From positions 1 through 5,883 of the forward strand of contig CADAXH010000083.1 of NCBI GenBank assembly GCA_902791785.1: a stretch of DNA of 5,883 nucleotides, read 5' to 3'. The stretch comes from an uncultured Ruminococcus sp. Lineage in GTDB: Bacteria > Bacillota > Clostridia > Oscillospirales > CAG-272. The notes under the pieces are model-generated. The model searched no databases, was not told where the DNA came from, and saw only the letters and a program-made list of their open reading frames with translations. A program made the position numbers and the translations under genes. Below, one piece after another: positions 1-4,895 of this stretch (position 1 is its first letter; the number at the start of each line of letters is the position of its first letter).

Positions 1-1607
1 GCTTTTCCGGTCGACTCGTCGAGCTCATAAATGTTTCCGTATTCGTCCATGTCCGCAGCCAGCTGCACCCTGTATTCAACAAATACGTCAAGGCTTGCAG
101 AATAGTCTTCATAATTCACGCTGACTTTTCTCATTCCCGGTACGGAAAAATCATATGAAATACCATAATTCGGAGCAAATCCGAGATATTCGTCGCTGTT
201 TATTATAAACCCTATTTCCGAATCCATTATCTCGTCATTGATTTCAAAACGATCTCTTGTAATGAGGATCTGTGCAGAATTCTCATTCAGTTTTACACAA
301 GGAATTCCCTTTTTATTGCAGTGGTAAATTAGAGGAGAAGTTGTACCGGCATAGACAGTTATGTTGTCGTCACCATATATCACGCCGTCGTCTTTCACAT
401 ATGTCTTTGACGGAATAATGAGCATCCTAAGAGAAGGATTGTCTGAAAATGCTCCGTCTTCCGCATACTCAAGTCCCGCGCCGCAAACCATTGTTTCAAG
501 GCTGTAGCAGGATTTGAAGCTCCTCGCACCTATGAACTCGGTTGCCTGGGGAAGATTCATGGATACTATTGATTCACAGAATGAAAATGCCTGGCTTTCA
601 ATTCTTACTACGGTAGAAGGAAGTGAAGACAAAACCAGAGAAGTACAGTGGGTAAATGTTCCGTCACGAATGATGTAAATGTCTTCGGGCAGAATCACTG
701 TTGTCAGTGAAGTGCAATATGCAAAAGCAAATCTGCCTATCTCTGTTCCGTTGCAGATATATGCGTTTGTCAGGCCGTCGCACTCCTGAAAAGCGGACTC
801 GCCTATTGTAACAGGATGCTTGATCTGAATTGCCGTCAGTTCCCTGTTTCCGCTGAATGCATTGCTCCCTATTTCTTTAACAGGGTACGTTTTTCCGTTG
901 AATGAAACACTTTCCGGAACAGTGAATGCTCCTGTGACTTCAGAGCCGTCTGTCAGGACCGCTCTTTCATCCCTTATAGCAAATTTTGCGCCTGACTGGG
1001 ACTTCATTTTTTCGTCAAGGACATCCGAAAATGTTCCCGATACCGTGACAAGAATTTCGGCATGGATTTTGCCGACGGAAATAATGACCTCTTTTGTTCC
1101 TTCCTCATCAAAGGAATATGTCACGTCATAATCTTTTATCTCAACTTCTTCGTCATTATCATTGACTGCAAAAACAATTACAGACTTTCTGTCAAACACT
1201 TCTCCGACGGCATAAGTTTTCTCATAGAGGGGCATAATACTGAGTTTCTTAACAATTACATTGTTAAGCCTGAGAACATAAGTGACCGTTTCAGTCTTGT
1301 TTTCATTCTGGACAGCAATGCAGTAATCGTGGATTCCCTCTTCCGGAATGAAGTATTCGCTGTCCAGGTACTCTTCCATTTTGTCATCAAAATACAGTAC
1401 AGGCTTTCCTTCAGAAAACGTGATGCTTTTGAACGGAGAAATGATTCCGCAGTTGTAGAAAGTTGCGCTGATCACATTTCCGGATATGGAATAGGGGAAG
1501 TTGACGGTGATTATGGGCGAAAAAGTACTGTCTTGCCTTTCTGAGCACGAAGCAAAACACAGAACAATTATGCACAAAGTTATTATGACCGCCAGATATT
1601 TTCTCAT
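1..1607 (-). CDS. BspA-like leucine-rich-repeat surface lipoprotein, C-terminus cut by window edge
   Basis: The frame is open from ATG 1607 to base 1 (535 codons), so the C-terminus lies outside the window. The start follows AAGGGG (1615-1620) at good spacing. The signal peptide begins MRKYLAVIIT and ends in a lipobox FASC with Cys21, so export and lipid anchoring on the outer membrane face are expected. Residues about 117-189 resemble a bacterial Ig-like domain (YAVGEVFD early, then GTKEVIISVG). Residues about 246-400 hold seven BspA/TpLRR-type repeats of about 21-25 residues, opening with IGSNAF, IGESAF, IGRFAF, IRDGTF, IESQAF, IGARSF and AEDGAF; five carry a Cys before the next leucine. 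Residues 416-440 (ITVYAGT ... GIPCVKL) match the usual cap after such repeats. Residues about 454-512 look like a second Ig-like domain. The family is linked to adhesion and surface binding; the ligand is unknown. It has its own promoter, downstream of the transporter terminator. Confidence 0.9.
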   Translation of the reverse strand, partial: MRKYLAVIITLCIIVLCFASCSERQDSTFSPIITVNFPYSISGNVISATFYNCGIISPFKSITFSEGKPVLYFDDKMEEYLDSEYFIPEEGIHDYCIAVQNENKTETVTYVLRLNNVIVKKLSIMPLYEKTYAVGEVFDRKSVIVFAVNDNDEEVEIKDYDVTYSFDEEGTKEVIISVGKIHAEILVTVSGTFSDVLDEKMKSQSGAKFAIRDERAVLTDGSEVTGAFTVPESVSFNGKTYPVKEIGSNAFSGNRELTAIQIKHPVTIGESAFQECDGLTNAYICNGTEIGRFAFAYCTSLTTVILPEDIYIIRDGTFTHCTSLVLSSLPSTVVRIESQAFSFCESIVSMNLPQATEFIGARSFKSCYSLETMVCGAGLEYAEDGAFSDNPSLRMLIIPSKTYVKDDGVIYGDDNITVYAGTTSPLIYHCNKKGIPCVKLNENSAQILITRDRFEINDEIMDSEIGFIINSDEYLGFAPNYGISYDFSVPGMRKVSVNYEDYSASLDVFVEYRVQLAADMDEYGNIYELDESTGK

Positions 1608-1636
1608 ACTTTTTCCCCTTAAGTTGTCTCGACTAT

Positions 1637-1664
1637 ATTATGCCCTTGTTTTGAGTTTTGTCAA
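1637..1664 (-). promoter_or_regulatory. Sigma-A promoter of the LRR lipoprotein gene
   Basis: On the minus strand a perfect -35 TTGACA (1659-1664) is followed after 16 bases by CATAAT (1637-1642), five of six -10 matches. Transcription would begin near 1630, leaving a leader of about 23 bases that carries the AAGGGG ribosome-binding site. It lies only 11 bases beyond the transporter terminator, so the lipoprotein is probably transcribed independently. Confidence 0.65.
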
Positions 1665-1675
1665 TACACATGCAG

Positions 1676-1725
1676 AAAAAAGCAAAACAGGCACAATCGC
1701 AATGACTGCACCTGTTTCGTTTTTT
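1676..1725 (-). terminator. Rho-independent terminator of the amino acid transporter operon
   Basis: Two arms, 1676-1695 and 1707-1725, form a long stem around an 11-base loop. Its core pairs CAGGTGCA with TGTGCCTG (two wobbles) and extends through an AAA/TTT segment, ending with six A's opposite six T's. Read on the minus strand the hairpin ends in TTTTTT (1676-1681). The far arm overlaps the ATPase stop codon, so termination follows immediately after translation ends. The A/T symmetry means it could also stop plus-strand transcripts, although no plus-strand gene is visible. Confidence 0.85.
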
Positions 1726-2521
1726 ACAGGACTTTTGACAGGAAATCCTTAAGTCTCTGGTTTTTGGGATTGTTGAAGAATTCTTCCGGAGGAGCTTCTT
1801 CCTGAATGTTGCCGTCGGCCATGAACAGTATTCTTGTTCCGACTTCCCTGGCAAATCCCATTTCGTGTGTGACAATCACCATTGTCATACCTTTGTCCGC
1901 AACCCTTTTTATAAGGCTGAGAACTTCTCCTATCATCTCAGGGTCAAGAGCTGATGTCGGTTCATCGAACAGCATGATTTTCGGATTCATGGCAAGGGCT
2001 CGTACAATTGCTATTCTTTGCTTCTGACCGCCTGAGAGTGTCGCAGGATAGACGTCCGCTTTCTCGCGCAGACCTATTCTGTCCAGCAGTTGAAAGGCTT
2101 TCTCCTTCTCCTCTTCAACTATCTTTTTTACCGTCAGGCCCGGATATTTCTTCTTGTTCTTCCTGAGCTCTGCTTTTCTGACATGGACAGGAGCAAGTAT
2201 GATGTTTTCCAGCACTGTTTTGTTGTTGAACAGGTTGAACTGCTGGAATACCATTCCCATTTTCTGCCTGTGGACGTTTATATCCACTTTCATGTCAGCT
2301 ATGTCTACACCGTCAAAGTATATTGATCCGGAGGTAGGATCTTCCATACAGTTAAGACAGCGCAGGAATGTACTTTTTCCGCTTCCCGACGGGCCGATTA
2401 TAACGACCTTTTCTCCGTCGTATATTTTTGTTGAAATATTGTCAAGGACTTTGTGACCGTCGAACTCTTTGCAGAGATTCTTCACGTCCAGAATGCAGTT
2501 TTCATCAGTGAATTGTTGCAT
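1724..2521 (-). CDS. glnQ: Polar amino acid ABC transporter ATP-binding protein (GlnQ/HisP family)
   Basis: 265 residues; it supplies ATP hydrolysis for amino acid uptake at the cytoplasmic face of the permease. All nucleotide-binding motifs are intact: Walker A GPSGSGKST (43-51), Q-loop Gln93 in VFQQFNLF, signature LSGGQ (162-166), Walker B IMLFDE (182-187), D-loop SALD (190-193) and switch His219 in THEMGFA. The family is usually about 240 residues. The extra length lies mainly at about 116-140, a Lys/Glu-rich stretch (KNKKKYPGLTVKKIVEEEKE) in the helical subdomain before LLDRIGL. The start follows AAAGGA with suitable spacing and lies inside the last 17 bases of the permease gene, indicating translational coupling. 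The preference for glutamine, another polar amino acid or cystine cannot be read from the ATPase, so the symbol denotes the family. Confidence 0.93.
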   Translation of the reverse strand: MQQFTDENCILDVKNLCKEFDGHKVLDNISTKIYDGEKVVIIGPSGSGKSTFLRCLNCMEDPTSGSIYFDGVDIADMKVDINVHRQKMGMVFQQFNLFNNKTVLENIILAPVHVRKAELRKNKKKYPGLTVKKIVEEEKEKAFQLLDRIGLREKADVYPATLSGGQKQRIAIVRALAMNPKIMLFDEPTSALDPEMIGEVLSLIKRVADKGMTMVIVTHEMGFAREVGTRILFMADGNIQEEAPPEEFFNNPKNQRLKDFLSKVL

Positions 2522-3224
2522 GTCTCTCGTCCTTTCTCAGTTTCTTTTCCATAATGTGTATCATGCCGCTGAATATAAGCACGATGACTATGTAAATCAG
2601 GGCCATAATGACGTAAGGGACTATGTATTCGTAGTTGTTTGAAGCGAGGTAGCCAAATGCACAGGTGAGGTCGTTTGCTCCGACGAATCCGACAATTGAA
2701 GTGTCTTTTACGAGTGTGATGAATTCATTTCCGAGTGTCGGAAGAATGTTCTTGATTGCCTGAGGAACAACAATTTTGAACATGGTCGTCCAGTAAGACA
2801 GGCCCAGTGCACGTCCTGCTTCCATCTGTCCGGGATCAACTGAAAGGATCCCGCCCCTCATGATTTCAGATACATATGCCCCGCTGTTGAGACCGAACAC
2901 AATGATGCTGGCTATGACCGAGCTGATTCTGATGCCCATAAGAGGAAGTATTACATAGTACCCCAGAAGCAGCTGAACAACCATCGGGCTGCCGCGGAAG
3001 AATGCAACATAAACATTGCAGACCTTCCCTGCAATCCTTGCGCTCTTCTTATACTGAGGAAGCAGTTTCACCATAGATATGAGTGTACCAATGATCATAC
3101 CTATGACAAGACCGAAAACTGCTATTTTCAGTGTGTTTAACAAACCGTCGAGAACTACGTTATACCCGCCTTTGTTAATAAAGACGTTGATAAACAGCTC
3201 CCATTTCTTTGCCAGATCATCCAT
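2505..3224 (-). CDS. glnP: Polar amino acid ABC transporter permease (HisM/GlnP family)
   Basis: 239 residues, a normal length for this inner-membrane permease family, which works as a dimer beneath the binding protein. Hydrophobic segments lie at about 31-53, 81-98, 101-118, 150-165 and 200-222. The family motif FFRGSP (75-80) and the EAA-type cytoplasmic loop that docks on the ATPase (135-155, EAGRALGLS ... VVPQA) are both clear, followed by LPTLGNEFITLVKDTS (161-176). The start ATG follows AAGGGA (3235-3240), about ten bases away, just beyond an intercistronic hairpin. The 3' end overlaps the ATPase start by 17 bases. A single permease gene suggests a homodimeric channel. The gene symbol denotes family, not proven substrate. 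Confidence 0.92.
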   Translation of the reverse strand: MDDLAKKWELFINVFINKGGYNVVLDGLLNTLKIAVFGLVIGMIIGTLISMVKLLPQYKKSARIAGKVCNVYVAFFRGSPMVVQLLLGYYVILPLMGIRISSVIASIIVFGLNSGAYVSEIMRGGILSVDPGQMEAGRALGLSYWTTMFKIVVPQAIKNILPTLGNEFITLVKDTSIVGFVGANDLTCAFGYLASNNYEYIVPYVIMALIYIVIVLIFSGMIHIMEKKLRKDERHATIH

Positions 3225-3242
3225 AATATCTCAATCCCTTAA

Positions 3243-3284
3243 GCGACAAACTGCCCCGCAAAAAGCGAGGCGTTTGCTTTTTTT
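3243..3284 (-). promoter_or_regulatory. Intercistronic hairpin between binding protein and permease genes
   Basis: Arms 3245-3259 and 3265-3277 pair over about 13 bp (GC-rich, one bulged base, loop of five). Read on the minus strand, seven A's precede the hairpin and no T-run follows it, so it is not a standard terminator for this operon. Its position just after the binding-protein stop codon fits an mRNA 3'-end stabiliser or partial attenuator that keeps binding-protein expression above that of the membrane parts. Read on the plus strand, the same hairpin is followed by seven T's (3278-3284) and would be a good terminator, but no plus-strand gene needs one. Confidence 0.6.
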
Positions 3285-3290
3285 GAATAA

Positions 3291-4136
3291 TTATCCGTTG
3301 TAGCTCTTTGTAATGCTCTTGGCAGGTGCCTCGTCAACAATTACAAATTCTATGTTTCCGTTGATGAGTGACTGAACTGCAAGTGCAGCATTGTCATAAC
3401 CGATTGTTGTGAATTTGTATCCGTCAAATCCCCAGTCTTCGTCACCTTTTGCGTAGTACTGTCCTGTTGTGCCCGTCTGAACGCCGCACTTAACACTTGC
3501 TCCGTAGCCATTGAGTATCTTTTCAACATCTTCAACTGTTTTGCATGCGTCAAAAGCAGTGTTGCTTGCAGGAACGATGAGCATCTGAGCTGCATTGTAG
3601 TAAGCGTTTGAGAATGCGATTATTTCTTTTCTTGCATCATTGATTGTAAGGCCGCTGGCTGCTATGTCAGCTTCACCCTGCTGAACTGATGTGCAGACTG
3701 ATTCAAACTTCATGTTGCTGATAACGAGTTCTTTTCCGAGATATGCAGCAAATCCCGCCATCAATTCCATATCTACGCCGAGATACTTGTCGCCTTCTGT
3801 GTACTCAAACGGAGCGAAAGCTGCGTTTGTTGCAACAACGAGCTGATCTTTTGTGGAATCAACTTTTGCAGATGTTACAGGTGTCGGTGTGCCGTCACCG
3901 AAATATTTGTTGAGGATTTCATCGAATTTTCCGTTTGATTTGATTTCGTTGAGGTATGCATTTGCTTTCTGAACGAGATCGATGTTGCTCTTATTGATTC
4001 CGAATCCGTACTCTTCTACTGTAAGCGGAATGTCAATAACTTTAACTTTTGTTCCGGTTTTTGAGCAGGAAGCAAAAATGCAAATAACTGAAAGAGCCAT
4101 AATGGCTGCAAGTGCTATTGAAATAATCTTTTTCAT
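3291..4136 (-). CDS. Amino acid ABC transporter substrate-binding lipoprotein, circularly permuted SBP_bac_3 fold
   Basis: 281 residues. The signal peptide MKKIISIALAAIMALSV ends in lipobox FASC with Cys24, so it should be a membrane-tethered extracellular amino acid receptor for the adjacent permease. Segment order is unusual. Residues 31-80 (VKVIDIPLTVEEYGFGI ... EILNKYFGD) match what is normally the C-terminal end of SBP_bac_3 proteins; compare the E. coli GlnH end, AQQYGIAF ... YKKWFG. A linker (81-97, GTPTPVTSAKVDSTK) leads into the usual N-terminal start LVVATNAAFAPFEY (99-112), then ASGLTINDARK (160-170) with the presumed carboxylate-binding Arg169, GTTGQYY (222-228), and VIVDEAP (265-271) with the presumed amine-binding Asp268. 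The protein stops ten residues later at SYNG. Joining residue 281 to residue 30 restores an ordinary full-length order. The start is ATG 4136; no alternative start codon lies upstream in frame, although the best Shine-Dalgarno is 33 bases away. Confidence 0.93.
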   Translation of the reverse strand: MKKIISIALAAIMALSVICIFASCSKTGTKVKVIDIPLTVEEYGFGINKSNIDLVQKANAYLNEIKSNGKFDEILNKYFGDGTPTPVTSAKVDSTKDQLVVATNAAFAPFEYTEGDKYLGVDMELMAGFAAYLGKELVISNMKFESVCTSVQQGEADIAASGLTINDARKEIIAFSNAYYNAAQMLIVPASNTAFDACKTVEDVEKILNGYGASVKCGVQTGTTGQYYAKGDEDWGFDGYKFTTIGYDNAALAVQSLINGNIEFVIVDEAPAKSITKSYNG

Positions 4137-4198
4137 TTTTCTAAACAGCTTCTTTTTGTCTGAAGCTTTCTCCTTTTTGCAATATGTTTTTTAGTGTT
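4137..4198 (-). promoter_or_regulatory. Leader of transporter operon: distant Shine-Dalgarno followed by a hairpin
   Basis: The only strong Shine-Dalgarno before the binding-protein ATG is AAGGAG at 4170-4175, separated from the start codon by 33 bases (4137-4169), far more than the usual 5-10. In between, AGCTTC (4162-4167) and GAAGCT (4147-4152) form a perfect 6-bp stem with a 9-base loop. Looping this out reduces the effective spacing to about a dozen bases. No ATG, GTG or TTG suited to AAGGAG is present, so it does not appear to serve a leader peptide. Confidence 0.45.
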
Positions 4199-4204
4199 GC
4201 GCAT

Positions 4205-4233
4205 ACTATATCACCCATTTTTGCATATGTCAA
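4205..4233 (-). promoter_or_regulatory. Sigma-A promoter with extended -10 for the amino acid transporter operon
   Basis: On the minus strand a perfect -35 TTGACA (4228-4233) and -10 TATAGT (4205-4210, five of six) are separated by the optimal 17 bases. TG plus one base directly precedes the -10, giving an extended -10. Transcription should begin near 4198, leaving a leader of about 60 bases. Such a near-consensus promoter would be strong unless repressed, and the TGCATA element at 4222-4227 lies inside the spacer. Confidence 0.8.
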
Positions 4234-4405
4234 CCCCTTTTTTGCATATTTTTTGATTTTTCTGCATAATTATGCAACTTTGTCTAAACTTTGGCATTTT
4301 ATATGCAACTTTTATACATTGAAAAATGGCAAAAAAACAGAGCATGAAAACCAGTTCCATGCCCCAAACACAATCATTATCATATGAGTAGTTCTTTTTC
4401 GCCAT
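4211..4405 (-). CDS. Doubtful small ORF, 64 residues, possible membrane peptide
   Basis: ATG 4405 follows AAGGA (4413-4417) with a seven-base gap, a good ribosome-binding arrangement. The product begins MAKKNYSYDNDCVWGMEL and has one hydrophobic stretch at about 18-32 (ELVFMLCFFAIF), then a Lys/Cys-rich tail. I recognise no family. Against it being a gene: the frame runs through a probable terminator (4331-4364), through the TGCATA array, and into the -35 and spacer of the transporter promoter. It could equally be a short translated tail of the antitoxin transcript, or chance. Confidence 0.2.
   Translation of the reverse strand: MAKKNYSYDNDCVWGMELVFMLCFFAIFQCIKVAYKMPKFRQSCIIMQKNQKICKKGVDICKNG
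4222..4307. promoter_or_regulatory. Array of TGCATA elements with a perfect 14-bp palindrome: candidate operator
   Basis: TGCATA occurs at 4222-4227, 4243-4248 and 4263-4268, and in inverted form (TATGCA) at 4271-4276 and 4302-4307. The third and fourth copies form the perfect palindrome TGCATAATTATGCA (4263-4276). Offsets of 21, 20 and 31 bases are close to whole helical turns, so the sites would face one side of the DNA. One site lies within the promoter spacer and another just upstream of the -35. The palindrome fits the ArgR/AhrC ARG-box pattern (TG-AT-four A/T-AT-CA) except at one symmetrical base pair. Assignment to ArgR is inference; the region is AT-rich, which raises the chance of fortuitous copies. 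Confidence 0.45.
4331..4364 (-). terminator. Rho-independent terminator ending the esterase-antitoxin transcript
   Basis: Read on the minus strand, GGGCATG (4358-4364) pairs with CATGCTC (4340-4346; one G-T wobble) across an 11-base loop. TG then leads into seven T's (4331-4337). It sits about 180 bases after the antitoxin stop and just upstream of the transporter control region, so it should insulate the two units. Its loop (GAACTGGTTTT) closely resembles that of the hairpin at 5769-5795 (GAGCAGGTTTT). Confidence 0.7.
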
Positions 4406-4543
4406 CATAATATCCTTTTTCTTTTGCTGAAGCTTCACCTTGGCAAATTCACTATCAGCATAAGCGTTGAAGGTGCATTTTAATATGCTGCAATGTCAAC
4501 GATGACAAACCTGCTACAATCAATACTCCGTGTGATTAACCTC
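4406..4543. other. Intergenic stretch after the antitoxin; no recognisable gene or toxin
   Basis: All three minus-strand frames were read. They are broken by stops and show no RelE/YafQ/ParE-like sequence where a toxin gene would be expected. Visible structure: a 10-bp palindrome TGAAGCTTCA (4428-4437), an inverted repeat CACCTT/AAGGTG (4436-4441 and 4470-4475), TGCAT...ATGC around 4474-4488, and TGTCA/TGACA arms at 4494-4507. None is assigned. Together with the small ORF and control region, 4137-4543 contains no confidently called protein gene. Confidence 0.5.
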
Positions 4544-4846
4544 TTAATACTTTTTTATATTATTTTTTCGTGTTTTCAATATTTCGTTATCTATTTCTTC
4601 CATCGTCATATCAGCTACTCCGTTTTCAAGTGCTTGTTTTCGTGCAGCATCAAGCATTTTGTTAGCATTTTTAGAACCATAGAGTTCTGACTTGGATATT
4701 TCAAATGGCATTTTTTGCTCTTGAACAACCATCCTGGCAAAAATGTTTATTGCGGTTGACATGTTCATTCCAAAATAAAGACACCAAGACTCGAATTCAT
4801 TCTTTAACGTTTCATCCATTCTTACACTGAAAGTTGTTTGTGCCAT
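4544..4846 (-). CDS. RelB/DinJ-family ribbon-helix-helix antitoxin, no adjacent toxin
   Basis: 100 residues from ATG 4846, chosen because AGGGGG lies about seven bases upstream; the frame extends ten codons further up but without a comparable site. TTFSVRMDETLK (4-15) forms the DNA-binding beta strand and start of helix A; GMNMSTAINIFARMVV (26-41) is the second helix with the family's NMSTAIN signature, and PFEI (47-50) ends the dimerisation domain. The C-terminal half is charged and helical (MTMEEIDNEILKTRK, 80-94), the part that normally wraps a RelE/YafQ-type toxin. Such proteins bind DNA as dimers, repress their own operon and neutralise an mRNA-cutting toxin. Here the toxin position (4406-4543) is empty, so it is an orphan, a remnant, or a regulator acting alone. 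The esterase gene lies 40 bases upstream and may be co-transcribed. Confidence 0.85.
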   Translation of the reverse strand: MAQTTFSVRMDETLKNEFESWCLYFGMNMSTAINIFARMVVQEQKMPFEISKSELYGSKNANKMLDAARKQALENGVADMTMEEIDNEILKTRKNNIKKY

Positions 4847-4866
4847 AACAATCCCCCTCGTTCGTG

Positions 4867-4895
4867 ATAAAATCAATTAATTCTTATTATTTCAA
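4867..4895 (-). promoter_or_regulatory. Weak candidate promoter of the antitoxin gene
   Basis: TTGAAA (4890-4895), overlapping the end of the esterase gene, and TTTTAT (4867-4872) are 17 bases apart on the minus strand. The -10 matches the consensus at only four of six positions and lacks the important second A. In AT-rich sequence this may be chance; read-through from the esterase gene is an equally good explanation. Confidence 0.2.

Noticed and set aside
862..1752. Plus-strand open frames opposite the LRR lipoprotein (862-1131, 1062-1544, 1501-1752)
   Set aside because: They lie antisense to a continuous 535-codon frame with signal peptide and repeats, have no family-like sequence, and no ribosome-binding sites or promoters were found for them.
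1633..1875. Minus-strand open frame overlapping the ATPase 3' end and its terminator
   Set aside because: It is in a different frame from the intact ATPase, runs through the terminator and the lipoprotein promoter, and resembles nothing.
3291..4136. Binding protein as a simple C-terminal truncation or frameshift
   Set aside because: The bases after the stop (3225-3290) do not encode the missing C-terminal segment in any frame, while that segment is present in frame at residues 31-80. This favours permutation over truncation.
4137..4200. Riboswitch or T-box in the transporter leader
   Set aside because: The leader is only about 60 bases, with one short stem and no terminator/antiterminator pair, too small for a T-box or known amino acid riboswitch.
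4222..4307. CRISPR-like or tandem repeat reading of the TGCATA elements
   Set aside because: The units are six bases long, in mixed orientation and without regular spacers, so a protein-binding array is the better reading.
4847..4876. Longer antitoxin start ten codons upstream
   Set aside because: The added codons contain the AGGGGG ribosome-binding site itself, and the family starts directly before the TTFSVR strand.
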